Part shown: positions 1 through 7,524 of the stretch, in pieces
Layout of the letters: every line of letters starts with the position of its first letter
Position numbering within the stretch: the first letter of the stretch is position 1
Source: Archaeoglobus sp. JdFR-27
GTDB lineage: Archaea; Halobacteriota; Archaeoglobi; Archaeoglobales; Archaeoglobaceae
DNA: 64,000 nucleotides
Direction: 5' to 3'
NCBI GenBank assembly: GCA_002011235.1
Contig: MTMO01000003.1
Coordinates: 116,958-180,957, forward strand
Notes under the pieces: model-generated
Databases searched by the model: none
What the model was told of the DNA's origin: nothing
Seen by the model: only the letters and a program-made list of their open reading frames with translations
Made by a program: the position numbers and the translations under genes

Positions 1-125
1 TGGATGAAATTGATAGATTTTCAGAACTTATTGCCTATAAAGGTGGGCTTTGCAGAATAAGAGGTGTAGATCTGTTAAATATAGCCCTAGATCTTACAAA
101 TAGAGCGAAGAAGTTTGGTGCATGA
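1..125 (+). CDS. 3' end of an unidentified protein (partial)
   Basis: The third reading frame is open from the window edge to TGA at 123-125 and gives 40 residues ending RAKKFGA. The start lies outside the window. The fragment looks like a normal coding end (charged, helical, no rare codons), but 40 residues are too few for me to name a family. It lies 39 bp upstream of the bactofilin-like gene on the same strand, so the two may be co-transcribed. Confidence 0.5.
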   Translation, partial: DEIDRFSELIAYKGGLCRIRGVDLLNIALDLTNRAKKFGA

Positions 126-164
126 TGTTTGACATGATGTTTGGCATGTTTGGCGGTGGATTGA

Positions 165-1358
165 ATGGAAGAGATAAAAGATCTTCCCAAAATTAAAGAG
201 AGAGTGGATGAAGTAAAGGATGAGGAGGAATTTGCTTACAACAAACTAATCATCCCTCCCAACACAAAGTTTGAGGAGAGAAACATCGTCGTTGAAAAAG
301 ATATTGTTGTTGGAGCAGGATGCAACATCGGTTATGGGCTGATGGGAAGAAAGGTGATAGTTGGTGAGAAAACAACGGTCGCTGGAGATGTTGTTGGCGA
401 TGAAATAAGGCTGGATTCCTGGAATACAGTTAAAGGAAATGTGATCTGCAAAGGTGATGCTTACATAGGGGAGTTCACCACAATAGAAGGAAGATTGACC
501 GTCTTTGGAGACCTCGAAATAGGCAGAAACGTAAAGCTCAAGAGCGGTTTTGAGGCAAAGGGACTAATAACGATCCAAGATCCTTTACCTGTACTTATTT
601 TCCTATTCCTTTATCTTCTTGAGCTTCTAAGGCTTGGAAGGCTTGAGGAGGCTGAGAAATTATTCGAAGTGGTCGATGAGATCGAAAGTCCTCTCGTCAT
701 TCCCGAAAATAGCAACGTAAATCTTGAGACGATCCAATCAAACTCAGATTTTGAAGCTGTTGGAAGTAGAATACTAGGAAATATAAGGGTTAAAAATCTA
801 AAGGCTGAAGGTTGCGAGATCTTTGGGAGTATAAGGGCGAAGAATATTTCTGTGGATGGTTGCAGAGTCCATGGATCGATAGAAGGAAAGGACATCTATT
901 TGATAAACGGTTCGGAGGTTTACGGAGCGGTGAAAGGCGAGAGAATATTTATGGAAGACAAATGCTCAGTTGAATCATCGATAATTGGAAAGAGTGGTGT
1001 GTGGATAAAAAGGCAGATCGAGCTCCCAGACAGATCCATAACTCAGATTCTCGAAGATACTGAAAGAAAGGCCAAAGAGGTAGTCGGGAAGATAGCTAAA
1101 GTTGAGGTTGTTGTTGAGGAAGAGAGTAAAAGAGAGGGGGATGAGGTCAAACCTAAAAAAGCTAAAATTAAAAGAAGAAAATCCAAAACAAAGAAGAAAA
1201 GAGTGAGATCTGGACGAAGTAAAAGAAAAAAGAGAAAGAGTAGAAAGAGCGGAGTAAAAGGAGGCATTAAAGATAAGAGGAAGGAAAAGAAAAAAGACAG
1301 AGCAGAGGAAGAAAAGAAAAAGAGCAAAACTAAAACCAAAGGGAAAACAAAGAAATAG
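165..1358 (+). CDS. Bactofilin-like polymer-forming (beta-helix) protein with Lys-rich tail
   Basis: This 397-residue protein has a charged N-terminus, then about 100 residues of short Val/Ile/Gly repeats typical of right-handed beta-helix, polymer-forming (bactofilin-type) proteins. A hydrophobic stretch follows near residue 145 (LPVLIFLFLYLLELL), then a second beta-helix block at about residues 185-290. The last 80 residues are almost entirely Lys, Arg, Glu and Ser. Family members are thought to form filaments or scaffolds at the membrane; the hydrophobic centre could anchor it and the basic tail could bind nucleic acid or membrane (inference). ATG at 165 is used. The next gene begins 20 bp downstream. 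The A-rich tail also produces long false frames on the other strand. Confidence 0.7.
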   Translation: MEEIKDLPKIKERVDEVKDEEEFAYNKLIIPPNTKFEERNIVVEKDIVVGAGCNIGYGLMGRKVIVGEKTTVAGDVVGDEIRLDSWNTVKGNVICKGDAYIGEFTTIEGRLTVFGDLEIGRNVKLKSGFEAKGLITIQDPLPVLIFLFLYLLELLRLGRLEEAEKLFEVVDEIESPLVIPENSNVNLETIQSNSDFEAVGSRILGNIRVKNLKAEGCEIFGSIRAKNISVDGCRVHGSIEGKDIYLINGSEVYGAVKGERIFMEDKCSVESSIIGKSGVWIKRQIELPDRSITQILEDTERKAKEVVGKIAKVEVVVEEESKREGDEVKPKKAKIKRRKSKTKKKRVRSGRSKRKKRKSRKSGVKGGIKDKRKEKKKDRAEEEKKKSKTKTKGKTKK

Positions 1359-1377
1359 TTTTGAGTTCAAATTCTGA

Positions 1378-1650
1378 GTGATAAAGATGCTTGAATGGGA
1401 GTTGAAGAAATTCAAGAAGATGTTTCCGAACCTAAAGCATGAGGTTGAGGGGACAAAGATACCCACCATCCTCGATCACTTCGAGAAGTGTAAGAGTGAT
1501 GAAGATGCTCTTGAGCTCATTGACTTCTTTGAGAAGAATGGAGAGATTTCCGTAGAGATGGCAAACTATCTGAGAAAAAACCTATCAAAGTACAGAGGAC
1601 TCTTTGGAACGAGAACTCAAGGAGAATACGAGAGAAGAGGGATAATATAA
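1378..1650 (+). CDS. Small conserved archaeal protein (DUF2095-like)
   Basis: It encodes 90 residues from GTG 1378, or 87 from ATG 1387, which reads MLEWELKKF. The protein is charged and helical, with a conserved-looking C-terminus (LFGTRTQGEYERRG). It resembles the small archaeal DUF2095 family, recalled from memory and not searched. No catalytic motif is visible. It lies between the bactofilin-like gene (20 bp away) and the GTPase gene (21 bp away), all on the same strand, so the three probably form one transcription unit. Confidence 0.6.
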   Translation: MIKMLEWELKKFKKMFPNLKHEVEGTKIPTILDHFEKCKSDEDALELIDFFEKNGEISVEMANYLRKNLSKYRGLFGTRTQGEYERRGII

Positions 1651-1671
1651 TAGACTTTAGGGGGAGTTCAA

Positions 1672-2838
1672 TTGATTGAGATTGGACTTGCAGGAAAGCC
1701 GAATGCTGGAAAATCAACTTTCTTCAAGGCTGCAACCCTTGCAGAGGTGGAGATCGCAAGCTACCCATTCACAACAATCCAGCCAAATGTGGGTGTGGCT
1801 TATGTAAGAAGCCAATGCGTCTGCAAAGAGCTTGGAGTGGAGTGCAAAGAGTGCGTTGATGGCAGGAGATACATCCCGATTAAGCTTATCGATGTTGCTG
1901 GCTTGGTTCCTGAGGCCCACAAAGGAAGAGGATTGGGGAACGAATTCTTGGATAACCTGAGGCAGAGTGAGGCAATCATTCACGTTGTTGACGCATCAGG
2001 CTCTACAGATGCTGAAGGAAATGAGGTTGGAATAGGTGAGAGGGACCCAATTGAAGATGTGAAGTTCCTGTATCACGAACTCGACATGTGGGTCTTTAAT
2101 ATCCTAAAAAGGAACTGGGCAAGGCTTGTTAGAAGGATTAGTATGGAAAAAATCCCTGCGTACCGCCTTATAGCTGAGCAGCTCGGTGGATTGGGATTTG
2201 ATGAGATACAAGTGAAGGAGTCGCTTCGAACTGTAGGCAAGGAAGTTGAGAAAATTTCAGATGATGACCTGCTTGCTTTCGCCTCTGAATTGAGGAAAAG
2301 GAGAATGAAGATGCTTATAGCAGCCAATAAAGCTGATAAAGCTCCGGATGAGCTGATAAAGAGGATGTTAAACCTTGAAGAGATCGTTGTTCCCGTCTCG
2401 GCTGAGGTCGAGTTGACTCTAAGAATGGCAAGCAAAAATGGATACATCAGGTATTATCTAGGAGACAGAGATTTTGAGATCATAAAAGAGTTAAACGAAA
2501 AGCAGCTAAAAGCTTTAGAGCTCATAAGAAGATTTATGAGAAAGAACAATGGTACTGGAGTACAGGAGGCCCTCAACCGCATAGTATTCGATTTGCTTGA
2601 TTACATCGTTGTTTATCCCGTGGAAGATGAGAACAAATTCACCGACACGAAGGGAAATGTTTTGCCCGATGCTCTGCTTGTAAAGAAGGGGACCACAGCA
2701 AAGGAGTTGGCTTTCCTTATCCATACAGATATTGGTAAGAATTTCATCCATGCTATCGATGCAAGAAAAAAGATGAGAATTGCCGATGATTACGAGCTTA
2801 AAAACAACGATGTGATTAAAATCGTCTCTTCTGCCTAG
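1672..2838 (+). CDS. Redox-regulated-ATPase/OBG-type GTPase (YchF family) with TGS domain
   Basis: This 388-residue protein starts with the P-loop GLAGKPNAGKSTFF (G1). It has a DVAGLV G3 motif after a Cys-rich insert (CVCKELGVECKEC) and AANKADKA as G4. A helical insert follows, then a C-terminal TGS domain that ends in DVIKIVSSA. This is the archaeal version of the YchF/OBG branch of translation-factor-like P-loop GTPases, which associate with ribosomes. The start is TTG 1672, preceded by the strong ribosome-binding site GGGGGAG; no ATG in this frame precedes the P-loop. It is the last gene of the rightward run and converges on hisG. Confidence 0.9.
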   Translation: MIEIGLAGKPNAGKSTFFKAATLAEVEIASYPFTTIQPNVGVAYVRSQCVCKELGVECKECVDGRRYIPIKLIDVAGLVPEAHKGRGLGNEFLDNLRQSEAIIHVVDASGSTDAEGNEVGIGERDPIEDVKFLYHELDMWVFNILKRNWARLVRRISMEKIPAYRLIAEQLGGLGFDEIQVKESLRTVGKEVEKISDDDLLAFASELRKRRMKMLIAANKADKAPDELIKRMLNLEEIVVPVSAEVELTLRMASKNGYIRYYLGDRDFEIIKELNEKQLKALELIRRFMRKNNGTGVQEALNRIVFDLLDYIVVYPVEDENKFTDTKGNVLPDALLVKKGTTAKELAFLIHTDIGKNFIHAIDARKKMRIADDYELKNNDVIKIVSSA

Positions 2839-2890
2839 TTTAATGTTTTAATGTTCAGCATACTTAGTATTTACTCTACTTCCGTTTTCC

Positions 2891-3814
2891 TCATTCCCCA
2901 AATGCTATAAGTGGAGCTGTTGCAATTCTTCTTCCACCCATCTCTCTGATAATTGGCTTCAAAAACTTAACTTTGGCTCTGTCAAGAATGATGTGGATGG
3001 CTACACCTCCTTTGGCCAACTTGGAAACGGTCGGATCAAAACCCTCCTTTGTAAGAAATTCTATTATTCCTGGAATGTCTTTTTCATCTGGAACGTTGAA
3101 TAAAAAGCTTATAAGGTTTTTCGAGTCCACCACTTCTTTAATATCTGTTATAACATTCTCCATCAGCTTTCTTTTTTCAGGATTTTTAAAAGAATCTCTG
3201 TTTGCGATGAAAACAGAATGCACAGTCTCCTTTACAACATCAATTATTCTGCACCCGTTCTCGCGAAGGGTGGTGCCAAATTCGGTTACCTCAAGTATCA
3301 GATCCGCTTCAGGATCTGGTGGGAGAATTGAGGCTTCGGTTTTCCCAATGGGATCGAAGACCACTGCATTAATCCCCTTTTCCATACAGTACTTTTTTGC
3401 AAGTTCCGGGAATTCAGAGGCAAACATCAGCTCCTTATCCCCCACAACCCGCTTCAGATCGTCGATCGATTTCACATCTGGGTACATCTCTTCTGATATA
3501 GCAACGACAAGTTTAGTTGGTCTAAAAGGAAGTTTTTCAACTACAATAACCTTTTCCTCAAGTTTTTCATATCTCAATATGGAATTCTCAAGTATGTCCT
3601 CGCCCGTGAAACCCCCATCACCCTTCCCTCTCATGACGTAGAAGGGCATGATTTGGGGTCTTACCTGCTTTAAAATAAGATTCGGATGATCTACGCTGAT
3701 GTGATAACCTCTCTCACTTTTTTTCAGCTTGTATCCTGCTTTAACCATTGCATCCCACACGGGTTTTTCCAGATGGCCGTCAGGGAAGTAGATTTTTGTA
3801 ATCGTGTTTGACAT
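2891..3814 (-). CDS. hisG: ATP phosphoribosyltransferase
   Basis: HisG catalyses the first step of histidine synthesis, ATP + PRPP to phosphoribosyl-ATP. The 307-residue protein shows the N-terminal pattern FPDGHLEKP, RPQIMPFYV and GFTGEDIL, and the PRPP-binding region E(V)TEFGTTLRENG. A C-terminal regulatory ACT-like domain ends GGRRIATAPLIAFGE, so this is the long, self-sufficient form. Start ATG 3814 gives MSNTITKIYF. The N-terminus (IYFPDGHLEKPVW) deviates from the usual LALPKGRL, and the gene is not in a his operon here, so a divergent paralogue is possible. Confidence 0.82.
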   Translation of the reverse strand: MSNTITKIYFPDGHLEKPVWDAMVKAGYKLKKSERGYHISVDHPNLILKQVRPQIMPFYVMRGKGDGGFTGEDILENSILRYEKLEEKVIVVEKLPFRPTKLVVAISEEMYPDVKSIDDLKRVVGDKELMFASEFPELAKKYCMEKGINAVVFDPIGKTEASILPPDPEADLILEVTEFGTTLRENGCRIIDVVKETVHSVFIANRDSFKNPEKRKLMENVITDIKEVVDSKNLISFLFNVPDEKDIPGIIEFLTKEGFDPTVSKLAKGGVAIHIILDRAKVKFLKPIIREMGGRRIATAPLIAFGE

Positions 3815-4017
3815 CCTGAATTCAAATACCTTTGCTTCTTATAACTTTTTTGTTGTTCATCTTCTGTTGTCAGGGAGTCGTGTTTCAAACCAACTGGTTT
3901 TCTTTAAGATAAATTTTTTAATAAATTTTAGATATAGTTAGATGTAATGTAAAAGTCGCGAGAACGAACAATATTTTAAAAATTTTCAAGATTTTAGGTT
4001 ATATTTCAAACTATACT

Positions 4018-4197
4018 CTATTCAATTGTAATCGCTCCTTCTGGACAGTTTTCAGCTGCCTCTTCACAGCAATCAGCATCTTCACAATCTCCAATTACAC
4101 GACTTATCCCGTTATCATCAAGCTGAAAGACTTCTGGACACGTTTCTTCACAAAGTCCACATCCTGAGCAAAGATTCTCGTCAACTTTTGCTGGCAT
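4018..4197 (-). CDS. Small [4Fe-4S] ferredoxin (59 aa)
   Basis: The minus frame from ATG 4197 to TAG 4018 encodes 59 residues starting MPAKVDENLCSGCGLCEETC. C10, C13 and C16 plus the distal C51-P fit the cluster ligands of single-cluster ferredoxins of the Thermotoga/Pyrococcus type. C20 and C43 or C44 lie where those proteins have a disulfide. The protein is very acidic, as expected for a soluble electron carrier. It stands alone between hisG and the radical SAM gene; it could serve that enzyme as electron donor, but this rests only on position. Confidence 0.9.
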   Translation of the reverse strand: MPAKVDENLCSGCGLCEETCPEVFQLDDNGISRVIGDCEDADCCEEAAENCPEGAITIE

Positions 4198-4206
4198 AAA
4201 ATTTTC

Positions 4207-4341
4207 TTATAAACCAAATTCATTATATGTATTTCCCCGAAAGATTTCAACTTCTGATCTTGTCATCTCTTCTACATACCTAAGTGAATAGGATCTTACG
4301 TCGTAAGGATCTGTAACTTGAATGTTTACTTTACCTTTAGT
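4207..4341 (-). pseudogene. Possible gene remnant upstream of the ferredoxin
   Basis: A minus-strand frame of 44 codons is open from just after TAA (4342-4344) to TAA at 4207-4209. It has no good start codon except an internal ATG. The peptide has normal protein composition (for example VQVTDPYDVRSYSLRYVEEM-like text), so it looks like the end of a lost gene rather than random AT-rich sequence. I do not recognise the family. Confidence 0.3.
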
Positions 4342-4391
4342 TTAATAGTATGTCTCTTTTGGTAGAAGAAAACATCGTCCAATGAGATATT

Positions 4392-5405
4392 CTAAATCTT
4401 AAAAATTCCACTTATTTTCCTACCACACCTGTAACATCTTGCCATCCCATTTCTCACGATCAATCTATTTTCAACTGAGCTAAAACCCCTTCTGATAATT
4501 AAAATCGCTCCACAATCAGGGCAGAAGGTATTTTCAAATCTGTGAGGAACATTTCCTATGTACACATAACTTATCCCAGCTTTTCTCGCTTTAATAACTG
4601 CTCCTTCCAGCAATCTTATCGGTGTGGACGGATCTTTTGTTAGGTGGGCTGGAAAATATCTGGTGAAATGAATAGGTACTTCAGCATCCAAATATTTTAA
4701 ATGATTTTCAATAACCTCATCAATTACTTCAGGATTTTTATATATGGGTGGAGAGAGCAAACTGACCATCTCAACATGAATTCCTTTCTTCCTAGCAAAT
4801 CTGGCATTTCTCCAGATGTATTCACTTTTCCCCTTTGAGATCTCTGCATAAACCTGATCATCTCCCTTAATGTCAAAGTTTGCCGCATCCAAGCCAGAAT
4901 CGATTAACATCTTCAACGCCTTTGGCGTCATGTAGCCATTTGAGACGATCGTATTTTTGAGGTTGTTTTCTTTTGCAAGTGGAAAAAGATCTAGAAGGAA
5001 TTCAAACAGCAAAGTTGGTTCATTGAAGCTTGCACAGGTGCTCTCATCACCATTCTTTATGGCAACCTCTACTATTTTCTTAGGAGATATCTGATCGAAC
5101 TCCACAGGTGGCGGTCTCTTTGAAAGATGCCAGTTCTGGCACCACGGGCAGTTAAGATTGCATGAATAAGTTGAAAACGTTATGCTGGTCGTGCCAGGAA
5201 GAAAGTGGAAGAATGGCTTTATTTCAACCGGTCTACTTTCCATCGCACTTATGTTTCCATACGTGAGAGTTTTAAGAAGTCCATTTTCATTATATCTTAC
5301 GTTACAGTATCCGAAGTCGCTCTCTGCTATCAAACACCTGTTCCAGCATAAATAGCACACGATTTCCCCATTCTTTTTCCGGTAAAGTTTGGCCTTTGAA
5401 CTCAC
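4392..5405 (-). CDS. Radical SAM protein, AmrS / PFL-activating-enzyme-like
   Basis: This 337-residue protein begins with a Cys-containing segment (CYLCWNRC) and YGNISAMESRPVEIKPFFHF. The radical SAM cluster motif follows as CNLNCPWCQNW (CxxxCxxC), then the EPTLLFEF glycine/SAM region, and a C-terminal zinc ribbon (CPDCG...CYRCGRK). This order is typical of the radical SAM member of the AmmeMemoRadiSam group, whose substrate is unknown. The paired AmmeMemo partners are not adjacent here. Start ATG 5405. The isolated ferredoxin gene lies 195 bp downstream on the same strand. Confidence 0.8.
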   Translation of the reverse strand: MSSKAKLYRKKNGEIVCYLCWNRCLIAESDFGYCNVRYNENGLLKTLTYGNISAMESRPVEIKPFFHFLPGTTSITFSTYSCNLNCPWCQNWHLSKRPPPVEFDQISPKKIVEVAIKNGDESTCASFNEPTLLFEFLLDLFPLAKENNLKNTIVSNGYMTPKALKMLIDSGLDAANFDIKGDDQVYAEISKGKSEYIWRNARFARKKGIHVEMVSLLSPPIYKNPEVIDEVIENHLKYLDAEVPIHFTRYFPAHLTKDPSTPIRLLEGAVIKARKAGISYVYIGNVPHRFENTFCPDCGAILIIRRGFSSVENRLIVRNGMARCYRCGRKISGIFKI

Positions 5406-5602
5406 TTTAAAAAATAAGGTGACAAAGATTAATAAATTTAGTATTGCGAAGCTTCATGTATCTAGGCTCCCGGATATCGATCATTAATTCTTTAATCCTT
5501 AAATTAAACGTAAACAGTCTTCCCTATACGACACGAAATCAAAACCTTTGATTAAGTTTTCATTTCTTTCTTGAGTTCCTTTTTGAATTAAAATCCACCA
5601 AA

Positions 5603-6310
5603 TCATTCGAAATCAACAAAAACTGGAAGATCAGGATTTACCAGAACAACTGAGTTATCTGACGGTCTGTAAAAAAGATTAATTGCTTTGATTCTTACTC
5701 CAATTTTCCTTGCCCGACGAAGCAGATTTCCAATAACCGGATCCGCTTCCCAGTTTGGTTTGAAGGCCTTCACTCCAGGAACTGCAGCTATGAAAAGAAT
5801 ATAGGCCTTATACTCTTTGGATATCTTTATTAACTTAATTAACTTAGATATATGCTTCCTTCCCCTCAAAGAGGGGCAATCGGGATACAGGGATAGGTCT
5901 CCCACCCTTAAAGCAGCACTTTTTACTTCTAGATAAATTGGTTCAGGACAAAAAAAGAGATAGTCGATGAGGGAGTCGTCTAATTTCTGGTTTCTCTTAA
6001 AATCCACACAATTAAGCCATGGAATTAAGCCTAACTCCAAACATTTTTCAAAAGCCCTCATTTGAAACTGCGTGTCTATAAGAGCTGCATATACTCTATC
6101 TTCGACGGCAAAAACTCTATAATTTGTTTTTCTAGGCCTTGTTTGGATACAATAAGCTTTATTGCCCTCGATCAGATATTCTGCCAGCCTTCCAGTATTG
6201 TTTACGTGGGCTCTTTCGGTTTTTGCGTCAATTTTTATTTCCACAACAAATCGGTTGATTCTCTGGAGAATCTCACATTCTATTCCAGGGATTTCGAATA
6301 ACCGCTTCAC
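5603..6310 (-). CDS. sfsA: SfsA-family DNA/RNA nuclease-like protein
   Basis: The 235-residue protein has the SfsA arrangement: an N-terminal OB-like part with the signature AHVNNTGRLAEYL, then a nuclease-like part with YLEVKSAAL (E-x-K), YPDCPSLRGRKH and AYILFIAAVPGVKAFKPN. Bacterial SfsA was named for sugar-fermentation stimulation; the fold suggests nucleic-acid binding and cleavage. Start ATG 6310 (MKRLFEIPG). It is divergent from the universal stress gene at 6363, with only 52 bp between them for both promoters. Confidence 0.82.
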   Translation of the reverse strand: MKRLFEIPGIECEILQRINRFVVEIKIDAKTERAHVNNTGRLAEYLIEGNKAYCIQTRPRKTNYRVFAVEDRVYAALIDTQFQMRAFEKCLELGLIPWLNCVDFKRNQKLDDSLIDYLFFCPEPIYLEVKSAALRVGDLSLYPDCPSLRGRKHISKLIKLIKISKEYKAYILFIAAVPGVKAFKPNWEADPVIGNLLRRARKIGVRIKAINLFYRPSDNSVVLVNPDLPVFVDFE

Positions 6311-6362
6311 AACCCCCCTTTTTCAACCAAAAATTTAAGTATTTTCCACAAATTTTAAAACC

Positions 6363-7244
6363 ATGGTTTCATCGGATGGGCCTGTCTTTCAAAGAGTTTT
6401 ACTTCCCACCGACTTTTCGAGGTATTCAAAGAGGACTCTCGAATGTGGTGCAGAGCTCGTCGATATTGGAGTTGAAGAAGTGATCTTGCTTCATGTTGGA
6501 ACTTATGATCCCTTTATTCTGTCTCTCGTCAGAGTAGATGTTGAGGAATTCATAGAGAAACTTAAAGAAGATAGTACTGAAAAATTAGAAGAAGCAGCAA
6601 GAATATTTGAGGGAGGAAAGGTCAAAGTAAAGAGGCTGTTTTATGCAGTTTCGGGAGATCCAGCAGAGAAAATTCTCGAGGTGGCAGAGGAGGAAAAAGT
6701 GGATTTAATACTCTTGGGCTCGAGAGGACATGGTTTACTAAGAAGTAAGCTCATTGGCGGTATTTCAGAATCTGTAGTCAGGAAGTCAAATGTACCTGTT
6801 CTTATTGTAAAGTTCGAGGTTGTGGAAGAGGCTGGAGAATATCACTGCCAAAAAACTTTCTCACGCTTGTTTGAAAAAATAATTTTCGCAACCGACACAT
6901 CTCCTATTGATCCTGACCTCATGACTTTTCTTAAAATGGTTAAAAGTATTGGAGAAGTGTATTTTGTTCACGTTGTGGAGGAGATCAAAGAAGATAAAAT
7001 TGAGACAGAAGTTGAGAAAACGGCCGAAATCCTCGCAGCCTTAAAATCCAAAATAGGAGGGGGTGAAATAAAGATTACGTGGGGGAATCCCATAAAGGAG
7101 ATTCTGAAAATCGCAAATGAAGAGGGGGTTTCTCTGATCGTCATTAAATCTACAGGGAAAAACGAAAGTGAGAGAGAGAAACTTGGTAAAACAGCCGATT
7201 CAATAATAAGGCATTCAAAGATTCCTGTGTTGGTATTTAAGTAA
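6363..7244 (+). CDS. Tandem universal stress protein (UspA family)
   Basis: The 293-residue protein carries two Usp domains. The first (about residues 8-155) begins RVLLPTDFSRYSK and ends with the ATP-binding signature GSRGHG-x9-G plus VPVLIVK. The second (about 175-293) begins KIIFATDTSP and ends IPVLVFK, but its nucleotide-binding loop is degenerate (KSTGKNE). Such tandem proteins are cytosolic stress proteins. Start ATG 6363. The stop codon lies inside the first copy of a 17-bp tandem repeat (7230-7263). Confidence 0.85.
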   Translation: MVSSDGPVFQRVLLPTDFSRYSKRTLECGAELVDIGVEEVILLHVGTYDPFILSLVRVDVEEFIEKLKEDSTEKLEEAARIFEGGKVKVKRLFYAVSGDPAEKILEVAEEEKVDLILLGSRGHGLLRSKLIGGISESVVRKSNVPVLIVKFEVVEEAGEYHCQKTFSRLFEKIIFATDTSPIDPDLMTFLKMVKSIGEVYFVHVVEEIKEDKIETEVEKTAEILAALKSKIGGGEIKITWGNPIKEILKIANEEGVSLIVIKSTGKNESEREKLGKTADSIIRHSKIPVLVFK

Positions 7245-7263
7245 GCTTGGTATTTAAGTAAGC
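7230..7263 (+). repeat. 17-bp perfect tandem duplication at the stop of the usp gene
   Basis: TTGGTATTTAAGTAAGC occurs at 7230-7246 and again, without spacing, at 7247-7263. The first copy contains the last codons and stop of the universal stress gene. It looks like a recent slippage duplication. Confidence 0.9.
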
Positions 7264-7336
7264 GATACCAATTTGATTTTAAGGATTCGCCCACGAATCG
7301 CAATAGTTATATTCAAAAAGATTTAGCTTATTTAGA

Positions 7337-7473
7337 GGGGTCGTGGCGTAGCCAGGAAGCGCGGCGGGCTCCAGCGGTAATGATGATAGACGGGTCTGCT
7401 GAGCAATGATGATCCGTTGGAGCGCTGACCCGAAGAGACCCGCCAGTCGTGGGTTCAAATCCCACCGACCCCA
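7337..7473 (+). tRNA. tRNA-Trp (CCA) with a 63-nt intron
   Basis: The acceptor stem is GGGGTCG (7337-7343) with CGACCCC (7466-7472), discriminator A7473, and no encoded CCA. The anticodon stem is GCGGG/CCCGC with loop C-T-CCA-G-A; anticodon CCA is at 7371-7373. The intron (7375-7437) sits between positions 37 and 38, the usual archaeal place. The T-arm is GTGGG TTCAAAT CCCAC. The intron holds box C/D elements. The 3' end is the attachment site of the 51-kb element to the right. Confidence 0.95.
7380..7428 (+). ncRNA. Box C/D methylation guide RNA inside the tRNA-Trp intron
   Basis: Boxes seen: C ATGATGA 7380-7386, D' CTGA 7399-7402, C' ATGATGA 7406-7412, D CTGA 7425-7428. The sequence before D' (GGGTCTG) is complementary to spliced tRNA CAGACCC; counting five from D' gives C39. 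The sequence before D (CCGTTGGAGC) pairs with GCTCCAGCGG, which spans exon 1 and the intron start with one G-U; counting five gives C34. This matches the known euryarchaeal arrangement in which the tRNA-Trp intron guides 2'-O-methylation at positions 34 and 39 (C34/U39 in Haloferax). Confidence 0.9.
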
Positions 7474-7477
7474 CTTT
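7459..7477 (+). repeat. attL: 19-bp attachment repeat in the tRNA-Trp 3' end
   Basis: ATCCCACCGACCCCACTTT covers the 3' half of the T-arm, the acceptor strand and four bases beyond. It is repeated perfectly at 58578-58596. The integrase gene starts 48 bp to the right. Confidence 0.92.
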
Positions 7478-7524
7478 ATCATGGGTTCGGAAAATTTTTA
7501 TAGGATTAGTTACTACTATCCTCG

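Noticed and set aside
122..196. 24-residue Met/Gly-rich frame (starts MMFDMMFGMFGGG) overlapping the end of the first gene
   Set aside because: It ends inside the bactofilin-like gene and has no promoter or spacing support. It is probably a by-product of the repeated ATGATGTTT-like bases.
975..1469. Long minus-strand frames opposite the Lys-rich tail of the bactofilin-like gene
   Set aside because: They are Phe/Ser/Leu-rich shadows of an A/G-rich coding strand, without start signals.
2973..3641. 222-codon plus-strand frame across hisG
   Set aside because: Ser/Phe-rich composition opposite a clearly conserved enzyme; a shadow frame.
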